NCBI RefSeq assembly: GCF_021191695.1
Contig: NZ_JAIWPT010000015.1
Span: 44,290 to 108,289 of the forward strand
DNA: 64,000 nt
Source: Proluteimonas luteida
Lineage (GTDB): Bacteria; Pseudomonadota; Gammaproteobacteria; Xanthomonadales; Xanthomonadaceae
Reading direction: 5' to 3'
Part shown: positions 47,497 to 56,090 of the stretch, in pieces
How positions within the stretch are numbered: position 1 is the stretch's first letter
Layout: each line of letters starts with the position of its first letter
Made by a program: the position numbers and the translations under genes
Notes under the pieces: model-generated
The model's database searches: none
The model's input: the letters and a program-made list of their open reading frames with translations, nothing else
What the model was told of the DNA's origin: nothing

Positions 47497-48492
47497 ATGG
47501 TCGACAGCGCTTCCCACCCCGCCCCGATGGCGTTCGCCGCCAGTGGCCGCCGCGTGTTCGACGTGGAGGTCGAGGGCCTGCGGGCGGTGGCCGCGCGACT
47601 GGATGGCGCCTTCAGCGCGGCCTGCGCGCGGATGCTCGAATGCCGCGGCCGCGTGGTCTGCACCGGGATGGGCAAGTCCGGCCACGTCGCGCGCAAGATC
47701 GCCGCGACGCTGGCATCGACCGGTACCCCGGCGTTCTTCGTCCATCCCGGCGAGGCCGGCCATGGCGATCTGGGCATGATCACCGACGCCGACGTGGTGC
47801 TGGCACTGTCGTACTCGGGCGAATCGGACGAGATCCTGATGCTGCTGCCGGTGCTCAAGCGTCAGGGCAATCCGGTCATCGCGATGACCGGTCGGCCCGG
47901 CTCGACGCTGGCGGCGGCCGCCGACGTGCATCTGGACGTCAGCGTCCCGGCCGAAGCCTGCCCGCTGGCGCTGGCGCCGACCTCCAGCACCACCGCCTCG
48001 CTGGCAATGGGCGATGCGCTGGCGGTCGCGCTGCTCGACGCGCGCGGCTTCACCGCCGACGACTTCGCGCGTTCGCATCCGGCCGGCGCGCTCGGCCGAC
48101 GCCTGCTGCTGCACATCCGCGACGTCATGCACGGCGGCGACGAGATTCCGGCGGTCGGCGCCGACGCCTCGCTGGCCGATGCACTGATGGAGATGAGCCG
48201 CAAGCGGCTGGGCATGACCGTGGTCGTGGACGGCGAGCGCCGGCTGCTGGGCCTGTACACCGACGGCGACCTGCGCCGCACGCTGACCGATCCGGCGATC
48301 GACGTGCGCAGCGCGCGGATCGCCGACGTGATGACGCGCGAGCCGTTCGCGATCCACGCCGACGCGCTGGCGGTCGAGGCGGCGCGGCTGATGGAAACGC
48401 GCAAGATCACCATGCTGCCGGTGCTCGACGACGCGCGCCATGTCGTCGGCGCGCTCAATATTCAGGACCTGTTGCGCGCACGCGTGGTGTAA
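47497..48492 (+). CDS. kdsD: Arabinose-5-phosphate isomerase
   Basis: 331 aa. An SIS domain (VVCTGMGKSGHVARKIAATL, FVHPGEAGHGDLGMITDADV, ALSYSGESDEI, LAPTSSTTASLAMGDALAV) is followed by two CBS domains (from about residue 205, LADALMEMSRKRLGMTVVVD and ADALAVEAARLMETRKITML). It converts ribulose-5-phosphate to arabinose-5-phosphate, the first step of Kdo formation for LPS. The plus-strand superoperon begins here. CBS domains may bind nucleotide sensors. Confidence 0.95.
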   Translation: MVDSASHPAPMAFAASGRRVFDVEVEGLRAVAARLDGAFSAACARMLECRGRVVCTGMGKSGHVARKIAATLASTGTPAFFVHPGEAGHGDLGMITDADVVLALSYSGESDEILMLLPVLKRQGNPVIAMTGRPGSTLAAAADVHLDVSVPAEACPLALAPTSSTTASLAMGDALAVALLDARGFTADDFARSHPAGALGRRLLLHIRDVMHGGDEIPAVGADASLADALMEMSRKRLGMTVVVDGERRLLGLYTDGDLRRTLTDPAIDVRSARIADVMTREPFAIHADALAVEAARLMETRKITMLPVLDDARHVVGALNIQDLLRARVV

Positions 48493-48595
48493 CCGGTCAT
48501 GCCGGGCGCGCGGACGCTTCCGGCCGCTTCGCCGATCCAGCAGCCCCGCCGCCCTGTCCCATCCTTCACCCCGCAGACGAGCCCAGACCCGCCCG

Positions 48596-49141
48596 ATGTC
48601 CACCGCTGCCTCCATTCCCGACGACGTCCTCGCCCGCGCCGCGCGCGTGCGCCTGGCGTGCTTCGATGTCGACGGCACCCTGACCGACGGCCGCCTGTAC
48701 TTCGACAGCGAGGGACGCGAGACCAAGGCCTTCCATGTCCACGACGGCCAGGGCCTGGTGCTGCTGCGCAAGTCCGGCATCGCGGTCGCGCTGATCACCG
48801 CGCGCAAGGGCGGCATCGTCGAGCGCCGCGCCGCGGAACTGGGCGTGCAGGCGCACGTGGATGTCGGCGACAAGCTCGAGCGGGTGCGCGCGCTGTGCGC
48901 GACCCAGGAGATCGCGCTGGACGAGGTCGCCTTCATGGGTGACGACATGCCCGACCTGGTCGCGCTGCGCGCGGTCGGCCTCGCCGCCGCGCCGGCCGAC
49001 GCGCAGGGCTGCGTCGACGCGGCGATCCACTGGCGCGCGCGCGCGGCCGGTGGGCGCGGCGCGGCGCGCGAATTCTGCGACCTGATCCTGCAGGCGCAGG
49101 GCCGGCTCGACCGCATCCACGCCGACGGACGGGTGTCGTGA
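48596..49141 (+). CDS. kdsC: Kdo-8-phosphate phosphatase
   Basis: 181 aa. HAD motifs: LACFDVDGTLTDGRLYF (motif I), ALITARKGGIVERRAAELGV (motif II), and DEVAFMGDDMPDLVALRAVG (motif III). The start at 48596 is 103 bases after kdsD. It removes phosphate from Kdo-8-P. The stop overlaps the GTG of lptC (GTGA), implying coupled translation. Confidence 0.94.
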   Translation: MSTAASIPDDVLARAARVRLACFDVDGTLTDGRLYFDSEGRETKAFHVHDGQGLVLLRKSGIAVALITARKGGIVERRAAELGVQAHVDVGDKLERVRALCATQEIALDEVAFMGDDMPDLVALRAVGLAAAPADAQGCVDAAIHWRARAAGGRGAAREFCDLILQAQGRLDRIHADGRVS

Positions 49142-49698
49142 GCTGGCGCGGCGTCCTGACCCTGCTGCTGCTCGCCGGTGCGCTGGTATCCGGCTGGTCG
49201 GCCTGGCGCCAGAGCGACACCACCGGTACCGCCGCGCCCGTCGAGACGCGCACCGACTACCTGTTGCGCGATTTCGACCTGGTCGCGCTCAACAGCGAGG
49301 GCAAGGAGGCATTCGCGCTGCAGGCGCCCGAGCTGCAGCAGACCCCCGGCGCACGCACCCTCGAGCTGACCGAACCCCTGTTCCACGTCCCCGACAAGGC
49401 AGGCCAGCGCTGGGAAATCCGCTCGGCGACCGGCTGGGTGTCCGACGACAACGAGGAAGTGCGGCTGCGCGGCAATGTCACCGCCGACAGCCCGCCGGAG
49501 GCCGGACGTCCGTCGCGGATGGAAACCGAGCAGCTGAACGTGTTCCCCAACCGCAGCCAGGCCACGTCCGACGTGCTGGTGAACGTCGCCCAGCAGGGTT
49601 CTACAATGCAGGGCATCGGCATGCGCGCCGACCTCGATACCGGACGGATCGAGCTCCTCTCCCAGGTGAAATTCCGCAATGACCCGACTTCCCGCTAG
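49138..49698 (+). CDS. lptC: LPS export protein LptC
   Basis: 186 aa, GTG start at 49138. A single N-terminal TM helix (VLTLLLLAGALVSGWSAW) anchors a beta-jellyroll (DYLLRDFDLVALNSEGKEAF, TEPLFHVPDKAGQRW, ATGWVSDDNEEVRLRGNV, DVLVNVAQQGSTMQGIGMRA). LptC passes LPS from LptBFG to LptA in the periplasm. It overlaps kdsC by four bases and lptA by 20 bases. Confidence 0.93.
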   Translation: MSWRGVLTLLLLAGALVSGWSAWRQSDTTGTAAPVETRTDYLLRDFDLVALNSEGKEAFALQAPELQQTPGARTLELTEPLFHVPDKAGQRWEIRSATGWVSDDNEEVRLRGNVTADSPPEAGRPSRMETEQLNVFPNRSQATSDVLVNVAQQGSTMQGIGMRADLDTGRIELLSQVKFRNDPTSR

Positions 49699-50209
49699 CC
49701 TGCTGCTGCTCGCCGCATTCGCCCTGCCGATGGGCGTGGCGGCGAAAACGTCGGACCGCAACCAGACGCTGGGTGTCGATGCGGACGCCAGCGATTGCTC
49801 CACCAATGAGCGGGCGCCGTGCATCTTCACCGGCAACGTCGAGATCCGGCAGGGCACGCTGGAGATCCACGCCGCGCGCGTCGACGTGCGCCGCAGCAAC
49901 GGCGAGATCCAGCGCACCATCCTGACCGGCTCGCCGGTCCGGCTGAAGCAGCAGATGGACGACGGCGGCTGGGTCGATGCGACCGCCGCGCAGGCCGACT
50001 ACAACCTGCCCACCGACACCGTGGTGCTGACCGGCAACGCGGTCGTCAACCAGCCGGGCAAGGGTCGAATCGAAGGCCAGCGCATCGTCTACAACATGTC
50101 GACCGGACAGGTGCAGGGCGGTGGCGAAGGCCAGGGCCGCGTGCGCATGCAGTTCGAGCCGCGCAACCGCCAGCCGGCGCAGGACAACGCCACCCAGGGC
50201 GGCAACTGA
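49679..50209 (+). CDS. lptA: LPS transport periplasmic protein LptA
   Basis: 176 aa. The signal peptide [23 protein letters not shown] cleavage, precedes the OstA/LptA jellyroll ([60 protein letters not shown]). LptA forms the periplasmic bridge for LPS. The C-terminus is Gln/Gly-rich. The start lies 20 bases inside lptC and its last base is shared with the ATG of lptB. Confidence 0.93.
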   Translation: MTRLPASLLLLAAFALPMGVAAKTSDRNQTLGVDADASDCSTNERAPCIFTGNVEIRQGTLEIHAARVDVRRSNGEIQRTILTGSPVRLKQQMDDGGWVDATAAQADYNLPTDTVVLTGNAVVNQPGKGRIEGQRIVYNMSTGQVQGGGEGQGRVRMQFEPRNRQPAQDNATQGGN

Positions 50210-50928
50210 TGCTGGTCGCCGAGGGTCTGCGCAAGCGCTACAAGCAGCGCGAGGTCGTCAAGGACTTCGGCCTGACGCTCGACTCGGGCGAGGTCGTCGG
50301 CCTGCTGGGCCCCAACGGCGCCGGCAAGACCACGTGCTTCTACATGATCGTCGGCCTGGTGCCGGCCGATGCCGGCCGCATCGTGCTCGACGGCCACGAC
50401 ATCACCGCCGAGCCGATGTACACCCGGGCCAAGCGCGGCGTCGGCTACCTGCCGCAGGAGCCGTCGGTGTTCCGCAAGCTCAGCGTCGCCGACAACATCA
50501 TGCTGGTGCTGGAGCTGCGCGAGGACCTCGACAAGCCCGCGCGCCAGACCGAGCTGGCCAATCTGCTCGACGAACTGCAGATCACCCACGTCGCCGACCA
50601 GACCGGCGCCAGCCTGTCGGGCGGCGAGCGGCGCCGGGTCGAGATCGCCCGCGCCCTGGCCGCCAACCCGCGGATGATGCTGCTCGACGAGCCGTTCGCC
50701 GGCGTCGACCCGATCTCCGTCGGCGAGATCCAGCGCATCGTCACCCACCTCAAGGAACGCGGCATCGGCGTGCTGATCACCGACCACAACGTGCGTGAAA
50801 CCTTGGGTATTTGCGACCGCGCGTATATCCTCAGCGACGGCGGCGTGCTCGCGCAGGGGGCTCCGGACGCGCTGCTGGCAAATCCCGACGTGCGCCGGGT
50901 GTATCTGGGGGAATCCTTCCGTCTGTAA
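50209..50928 (+). CDS. lptB: LPS export ABC transporter ATPase LptB
   Basis: 239 aa. Walker [10 protein letters not shown] (about residues 35-43), Q-loop [15 protein letters not shown], signature [16 protein letters not shown], Walker [15 protein letters not shown]-loop [10 protein letters not shown], all intact. It powers LPS extraction from the inner membrane with LptF/LptG, which are not in the window. The start shares one base with the lptA stop. Confidence 0.96.
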   Translation: MLVAEGLRKRYKQREVVKDFGLTLDSGEVVGLLGPNGAGKTTCFYMIVGLVPADAGRIVLDGHDITAEPMYTRAKRGVGYLPQEPSVFRKLSVADNIMLVLELREDLDKPARQTELANLLDELQITHVADQTGASLSGGERRRVEIARALAANPRMMLLDEPFAGVDPISVGEIQRIVTHLKERGIGVLITDHNVRETLGICDRAYILSDGGVLAQGAPDALLANPDVRRVYLGESFRL

Positions 50929-50964
50929 CTGGCGCTTTCACTCGGGCAGGAATCTCCGGGGACC

Positions 50965-52422
50965 ATGAAGCCACGTCTGCAGACATCGCTGGGCCAGCAT
51001 CTCGTCCTGACGCCGCAATTGCGTCAGGCCCTGCACCTGTTGCAGCTCTCGTCGGTCGAACTCGAGGCGGAAATCGCCACGGCGGTCGAAAGCAACCCGC
51101 TGCTGGACTGGGAAGAGCCCGCGCCGATCACCACCACGCTGGCGACCGAGCCCGGCGGCACCGAGGTCCGCGGCGACGAGGGGCGCGACCCGCCGGGGCA
51201 GGACGCGGCGGCGGAGACCCTGGATGCACGCGACTGGGATCCCGCCGACGACAGCTGGTACGACCGCAATGCCGGCGGCGGTGGCGGTGGGGACCACGAG
51301 GGCGATGGCGATCCGGCCGACCGCATCGTCCAGTCCGAGAACCTGCAGGACCACCTGGCCTGGCAACTGCACCTGAGCCGGATGTCGCCGCGCGACCGCA
51401 GCATCGGCGCGACGCTGGTCGACGCGATCGACGACGACGGCTACCTGCGCGAATCGCTCGAGGACATCGCCGCGGCGCTGCTGCCCGACCTGCGCTGCAG
51501 CACCGACGAGGTCGCCGCGGTACTGTGCCGCATCCAGTGCTTCGACCCGCCCGGCATCGGCGCCCGCGACCTGGGCGAATGCCTGCAGCTGCAACTGCGG
51601 CTGCTGCCCGACGGCACACCCGGCAAGGCGCTGGCGCTGCGCGCCGCGCAGGACCATATCGAACGCCTCCCTCGCCTGGGCGCCGCGGGCCTGGCCGAAG
51701 CGCTCGGCAGCACCTGCCAGGAAGCGGATACCGCCCTGCAGCTGCTGCGCGGGCTCGATCCCAAGCCCGGCGCCCAGATCGGCGACGTGCCGCACGACAA
51801 CTACGTCACTCCCGACTGCGTGATCAGCCGGCACAACGGCGTTTGGCGCGTCGCCCTGGCCAACAACCCGTTTCCGAAGCTGACGATCCACCGCGGCTAC
51901 GAACAGATGATCCAGCACGTCGGCGCCAGCGACGCCGGCTACCTGCGCGGGCGCCTGCAGGAGGCCCGCTGGCTGCTGAAGAACCTCGAGGCGCGCGGCG
52001 AGACCCTGCTCAAGGTCGTCCGCTGCCTGGCCCGCCAGCAGTCGGGCTTTCTCGAGTTCGGCGCCCGTGCCCTGCGCCCGTTGACGCTGCGGGAAGTGGC
52101 CGAGGAGATCGGCATGCACGAATCCACGGTCTCGCGCGCGGTCGCGCGCAAGTACGTCCACACCCCGCGCGGTACCCTGCCGCTGAAGGCCTTCTTCGAC
52201 TCGGGCATCGGCACCGAGGGCGGCGGCGAGGCCTCGAGCACCGCGATCCAGCAGATGATCCGCAGCCTCGTCGACGCCGAGGACCCGCGCAAGCCGCTGT
52301 CCGATGCCCGCCTCGCGGACCTGCTCAAGGCCTCCGGCGTGCCCGTGGCGCGCCGCACCGTGGCCAAGTACCGCGAGGCCATTCACATTCCGTCCTCGCA
52401 CGAACGGGTGCGCATCGCCTGA
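50965..52422 (+). CDS. rpoN: RNA polymerase sigma-54 factor
   Basis: 485 aa. Region I is MKPRLQTSLGQHLVLTPQLR with QALHLLQLSSVELEAEI. Region II is acidic (residues 50-120, Asp/Gly-rich). Region III holds the core-binding and HTH parts (LREVAEEIGMHESTVSRAVA). The RpoN box ARRTVAKYRE is near the C-terminus, followed by HIPSSHERVRIA. Sigma-54 directs transcription from -24/-12 promoters with AAA+ activators. It follows lptB by 36 bases. Confidence 0.97.
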   Translation: MKPRLQTSLGQHLVLTPQLRQALHLLQLSSVELEAEIATAVESNPLLDWEEPAPITTTLATEPGGTEVRGDEGRDPPGQDAAAETLDARDWDPADDSWYDRNAGGGGGGDHEGDGDPADRIVQSENLQDHLAWQLHLSRMSPRDRSIGATLVDAIDDDGYLRESLEDIAAALLPDLRCSTDEVAAVLCRIQCFDPPGIGARDLGECLQLQLRLLPDGTPGKALALRAAQDHIERLPRLGAAGLAEALGSTCQEADTALQLLRGLDPKPGAQIGDVPHDNYVTPDCVISRHNGVWRVALANNPFPKLTIHRGYEQMIQHVGASDAGYLRGRLQEARWLLKNLEARGETLLKVVRCLARQQSGFLEFGARALRPLTLREVAEEIGMHESTVSRAVARKYVHTPRGTLPLKAFFDSGIGTEGGGEASSTAIQQMIRSLVDAEDPRKPLSDARLADLLKASGVPVARRTVAKYREAIHIPSSHERVRIA

Positions 52423-52557
52423 ACTCCTGCCGCCCGGCGCGGTCCCAGACAGTGCCGGCGGGGTGCCGGTTGCACCTTGCCCCGGCTGCGCTACTCTGTC
52501 CGGGACCGCCGGAGATTCCGCCGGCGATCCTTCCCAAATCGTAGAAGGAGGTTGCCG

Positions 52558-52887
52558 ATGCACGTCGAAACCCATGGCCACCAGATCGAGGTGACGCCCG
52601 CACTGCGCGATTACGTGGAAACCAAGCTCAAGCGTCTCGGCCGCCACTCCGACAAACCGCTGGGGCTGCGCACCCAGCTCAGCGTCGAAAAGCCCAACCA
52701 CAAGGCCGAAGCGACCTTCTCCATGGCCGGCAAGACCCTGCACGCCAACGCCATCGCCGCCGACATGTACGCGGCGATCGACCTGCTCGCCGACAAGCTC
52801 GACCGGCTGATCGTCAAGCACCGCAAGAAGATCGTCGACGACTACCGGCGCGGGGAAAGCCCTGCACGCGAAGGCGCTTTCGGCTAG
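52558..52887 (+). CDS. hpf: Short ribosome hibernation promoting factor
   Basis: 109 aa from ATG 52558, after a perfect AGAAGGAGG; the frame is open upstream but has no better start. Pattern: MHVETHGHQIEVTPALRDYV, ETKLKRLGRHSDKPL, NAIAADMYAAIDLLADKLDR, LIVKHRKKIVDDYR. It belongs to the short HPF/YhbH class that binds the 30S subunit and helps form 100S dimers in stationary phase. 135 bases separate it from rpoN, so an own promoter is likely. Confidence 0.94.
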   Translation: MHVETHGHQIEVTPALRDYVETKLKRLGRHSDKPLGLRTQLSVEKPNHKAEATFSMAGKTLHANAIAADMYAAIDLLADKLDRLIVKHRKKIVDDYRRGESPAREGAFG

Positions 52888-52924
52888 GCTGCTGCTCCCA
52901 CGAAAGTCCCCGGGCCAACGCGGC

Positions 52925-53395
52925 ATGCCATTTTCCGATCTGCTTTCGGCCGACCGTATCGTCATGCTCGTTGCGCCCGGTTCGCGGGATGTGGTGCTCG
53001 ACGCCGCCGCCCGGCTGCTTGCCGGCAACTCCCCGACCACCACGCCATCGCTGGCCCGGGCGCTGCGCGAACGCGAGCAGCTGGGCAGCACCGGCATCGG
53101 CCGCGGCATCGCCATCCCGCATGCCCGCAGTGCGGCCTTCCGTGAACCCCGGGCCGCGTTCCTTCGGCTCTCGCATCCGATCGATTTCGGCGCCGTCGAT
53201 GGCGTCCCGGTCGATCTGGTCTGCGCGATGTGCACGCCCGACCACCTGGTCGAACAGCACCTGCAGTACCTCGCCGGCCTCGTCGAACAGTTCTCCGACG
53301 CGGAGTTCCGCGAGGCGCTGCGCGAGGCGCCCGACCTGCCGCGGCTGCGCGCGTTGATGCTCGAGCACGGCCGCCACGCCGGGGCCGTCCAGTGA
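52925..53395 (+). CDS. ptsN: Nitrogen-regulatory PTS EIIA protein (EIIA-Ntr)
   Basis: 156 aa. Motifs: [20 protein letters not shown], then [20 protein letters not shown] with phosphorylated His66 (IAIPHAR), [20 protein letters not shown], and [14 protein letters not shown]. It accepts phosphate from NPr/HPr and regulates nitrogen, potassium and envelope functions. The stop overlaps the GTG of hprK. No dedicated EI-Ntr (ptsP) is in the window, so EI and HPr downstream may be its donors. Confidence 0.94.
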   Translation: MPFSDLLSADRIVMLVAPGSRDVVLDAAARLLAGNSPTTTPSLARALREREQLGSTGIGRGIAIPHARSAAFREPRAAFLRLSHPIDFGAVDGVPVDLVCAMCTPDHLVEQHLQYLAGLVEQFSDAEFREALREAPDLPRLRALMLEHGRHAGAVQ

Positions 53396-54348
53396 ACGCG
53401 ACCATCGATGCGCAGACGCTGTTCAACCAGTTGCACGAGCGGCTGGCGCTGCGCTGGCTCGCCGGCCAGCAGGGCAGCCAGCGCACGCTCGAGGCGGTGG
53501 AAACCCTCGCCCGGCGCCCGTCGCTGGCCGGCTACCTCAACATCATCTACCCGAACAAGGTCCAGATCCTCGGTACCGAGGAGCTCAACTGGCTCGACAG
53601 CCTCGACTCGCGGCTGCGCTGGGAAACCATCGAGCGGGTCATGCAGTACGGGCCGCTGGCACTGGTCATCAGCAAGGACCAGCCCTGCCCCGAGGACCTG
53701 CGCGAGGCGGCCGAGGAGTCGCGCACCCCGTTGTGGAGTTCGCCCAACCGCGGCCACGAACTGCTGAACCTGCTGCAGTACCACCTGGCGCGCGTGCTCG
53801 CGCCGCGGATCACCCTGCACGGCGTGTTCATGGAGGTCTACTCGATCGGCGTGCTGATCACCGGCGAGTCGGGCTCGGGCAAGAGCGAGCTGGCGCTGGA
53901 ACTGGTCACGCGCGGGCACCGGCTGGTCGCCGACGACGCCCCGGAATTCACCCAGATCGCCCCCGACGTGCTCGACGGCACCTGCCCGGAACTGCTGCAG
54001 GACCTGCTGGAACTGCGCGGGCTGGGCGTGCTGAACATCCGCGAGATGTTCGGCGACACCGCGGTCAAGCGGAACAAGTACCTGCGCCTGATCATCCACC
54101 TGAGCCGGCCCAACGCCGAAATGCCGGCCGACGGCGACGGCATGATCCGCCTGACCGGCGATCTCGGCGTGCGCCGGGTCCTCGACCTCGACGTGCCGCT
54201 GATCACGCTGCCGGTCATGCCCGGCCGCAACCTCGCGGTGCTCGCCGAGGCCGCCGCACGCACCCACATCCTGCGCGCCAAGGGTCTGGACCCGGCGGTG
54301 GCGTTCCTCGCCCGGCATTCGCAGTTCCTCGAGCAGGGCCTGCCATGA
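53392..54348 (+). CDS. hprK: HPr kinase/phosphorylase
   Basis: 318 aa from a GTG at 53392 (GTGA overlap with ptsN). The N-terminal domain includes [20 protein letters not shown]. Catalytic domain: [20 protein letters not shown] with His143 and Walker A GESGSGKS (158-165), [13 protein letters not shown] (Asp), [20 protein letters not shown] (family signature), and [12 protein letters not shown]. It phosphorylates Ser46 of HPr and removes it. Its occurrence in a gammaproteobacterium with a small PTS is known for Xanthomonads. Confidence 0.96.
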   Translation: MNATIDAQTLFNQLHERLALRWLAGQQGSQRTLEAVETLARRPSLAGYLNIIYPNKVQILGTEELNWLDSLDSRLRWETIERVMQYGPLALVISKDQPCPEDLREAAEESRTPLWSSPNRGHELLNLLQYHLARVLAPRITLHGVFMEVYSIGVLITGESGSGKSELALELVTRGHRLVADDAPEFTQIAPDVLDGTCPELLQDLLELRGLGVLNIREMFGDTAVKRNKYLRLIIHLSRPNAEMPADGDGMIRLTGDLGVRRVLDLDVPLITLPVMPGRNLAVLAEAAARTHILRAKGLDPAVAFLARHSQFLEQGLP

Positions 54349-55238
54349 GCGATGCGGTGCCGCCACCGTCCGTGCCGCCGCCGTCGCTGTACGTCGTCAG
54401 CGGCCTGTCGGGCAGCGGCAAGTCGGTCGCCCTGCGCACCTTCGAGGACCTCGATTTCTACTGCGTCGACAACCTGCCAGCCGAACTGCTGCCCGAGTTC
54501 GTCCGCAGCGTCACCCGCGCCGACGATCCACCGCGCCGGCTGGCGGTCGGCATCGACGTCCGCAACCGCCATAACGACCTGTCCGATGTGCCGGAATGGC
54601 TGGCGCAGGTCGGCAGCCTCGGTCTCGATCCGCGGCTGGTGTTCTTCGAGAGCGGCGACGAGGTACTGCTGCGCCGCTTCGCCGACACCCGCCGCCGCCA
54701 TCCGCTGAGCCGCTTCGGCCTGTCGCTCGCCGACGCGATCGCGCTGGAGCGGCAGCTGCTGCGCCCGCTGCGGGCCCTGGCCGACATGGTCGTCGACACC
54801 AGCGACCTCAATGTCCACCAGTTGCGCCGGCGCATGCTCACCGAGCTGGAACTGGGCCTGGACGAATCGGTCTCGCTGCTGTTCGAATCCTTCGCCTACC
54901 GTGGCGGCGTCCCGGCCGATGCCGACTTCGTCTTCGATGCCCGCGCCCTGCCCAATCCGCACTGGGACCCGCGGCTGCGGCCGCTGTCGGGTCGCGATGC
55001 CGATGTGCGCACCTACTTCGAGGCCCAGGAGGACGTGGGCCAGTACGTCGCCCAGGTCGGCCAGTTCCTCGACAACTGGCTGCCGCGCCTGCGCAGCGGC
55101 ACGCGCAGCTACGTCACCGTCGCTTTCGGCTGCAGCGGCGGCCGCCACCGCTCGGTGTACCTGGCCGAGGTGATGGCACGGCATGCGCGCGAGAACGGCT
55201 GGCGCGACGTCGCCACCTACCACCGGGAGCTGGGTTGA
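54345..55238 (+). CDS. rapZ: RNase adapter protein / nucleotide-binding protein RapZ
   Basis: 297 aa. The Walker [21 protein letters not shown] is at residues 18-37 and [16 protein letters not shown] follows. The C-terminal domain has [35 protein letters not shown] and [20 protein letters not shown], the conserved RapZ signature that binds GlcN6P and sRNA in E. coli. It overlaps hprK by four bases. In E. coli it controls glmS via RNase E; the same role here is inferred. Confidence 0.95.
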   Translation: MSDAVPPPSVPPPSLYVVSGLSGSGKSVALRTFEDLDFYCVDNLPAELLPEFVRSVTRADDPPRRLAVGIDVRNRHNDLSDVPEWLAQVGSLGLDPRLVFFESGDEVLLRRFADTRRRHPLSRFGLSLADAIALERQLLRPLRALADMVVDTSDLNVHQLRRRMLTELELGLDESVSLLFESFAYRGGVPADADFVFDARALPNPHWDPRLRPLSGRDADVRTYFEAQEDVGQYVAQVGQFLDNWLPRLRSGTRSYVTVAFGCSGGRHRSVYLAEVMARHARENGWRDVATYHRELG

Positions 55239-55360
55239 GCAGAGTGGCCGGCCGGCCACCCCGATGATCCGCGCGGCGCAACGCCGCGTCCCGGGTGCGG
55301 ACGCCGTTGCGCGCGCTGTCAAGCTTCCGGCAATCCCCCCTGCTCTGCTAACGTCCATGC

Positions 55361-55753
55361 ATGGCCGTTGGCATCCTGCTGCTCACCCACGAAGGAATCG
55401 GATCGGCGATGCGCGACGCCGCTACGCGCCTGCTGACGCAGTTGCCGCTGCGCACCGAGGTGTTCGAGGTGCCGTTCGATGCCGATCCCGACACCGTGCT
55501 GCCACAGGCCAGTGCGAAGATGCGGCGGGTCGACTCCGGCGACGGCGTGCTGATCCTGACCGACCTTTATGGCGCCAGCCCCAGCAACGTGGCCGCGGAA
55601 CTGGCCCGGCTCGGCACGCCGGCCCGACGCGTGTCGGCCTTGAGCCTGCCGATGCTGCTGCGGGTAATGAATTATCCTGAACTCACCCTCGCGGACCTGC
55701 CGGCCACCGCCGCGGCCGGCGCCCGCAACGGCGTGCTGCTCGACGACGCCTGA
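55361..55753 (+). CDS. EIIA-Man-type PTS protein
   Basis: 130 aa. Starts MAVGILLLTHEGIGSAMRDA, with phosphorylatable His10 as in the mannose-family EIIA. FEVPFDADPDTVLPQASAKM, VLILTDLYGASPSNVAAELA and GTPARRVSALSLPMLLRVMN complete the fold. There is no EIIB, EIIC or EIID in the window, so this EIIA likely acts as a regulator rather than a sugar-transport component. It lies 122 bases downstream of rapZ; the gap holds a 16-bp perfect palindrome (55244-55259) and a small hairpin (55272-55288). Confidence 0.92.
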   Translation: MAVGILLLTHEGIGSAMRDAATRLLTQLPLRTEVFEVPFDADPDTVLPQASAKMRRVDSGDGVLILTDLYGASPSNVAAELARLGTPARRVSALSLPMLLRVMNYPELTLADLPATAAAGARNGVLLDDA

Positions 55754-55820
55754 GCGGAAACCACGACCGGCAGGTCCTGCCGACCATGCTCCCCCTACGC
55801 TGCCCCCAAGGATTGGCTAG

Positions 55821-56090
55821 ATGATTGAACGTGAACTGCTCGTTGCCAACAAGCTCGGCCTGCACGCGCGCGCCACCGCGAAGCTGGTGCAGGTGCTGTC
55901 GGCGTACCGCTGCAACGCGACGCTGATCGCCAAGGGCCGCGAGGTCAATGCCAAGAGCATCATGGGGGTCATGCTGCTGGCCGCCGGACACGGCACCCAC
56001 GTCGTGCTGCGGGTCGAGGGCGAGGACGAAGCCGCTGCCGCCGACGCGGTCGCCGCCCTGTTCGAACGCAGGTTCGACGAGGAGAGCTGA
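55821..56090 (+). CDS. ptsH: Phosphocarrier protein HPr
   Basis: 89 aa. His15 lies in KLGLHARATAKLVQVL and Ser46 in VNAKSIMGVMLLAAGHGT, both phosphorylation sites intact, which fits the presence of hprK. It carries phosphate from EI to the EIIA proteins and, via P-Ser, reports metabolic state. It shares its last base with the ATG of ptsI. Confidence 0.95.
   Translation: MIERELLVANKLGLHARATAKLVQVLSAYRCNATLIAKGREVNAKSIMGVMLLAAGHGTHVVLRVEGEDEAAAADAVAALFERRFDEES

Noticed and set aside
52440..52500. Sigma-54 type -24/-12 promoter before hpf
   Set aside because: CCGGTTGCACCTTGC has GG and GC elements but only nine bases between them instead of ten; a one-base error normally abolishes such promoters.
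50938..54366. A 1,142-codon minus-strand frame opposite rpoN-hpf-ptsN-hprK
   Set aside because: Same cause; the plus-strand genes are certain and the antisense product shows no domain.
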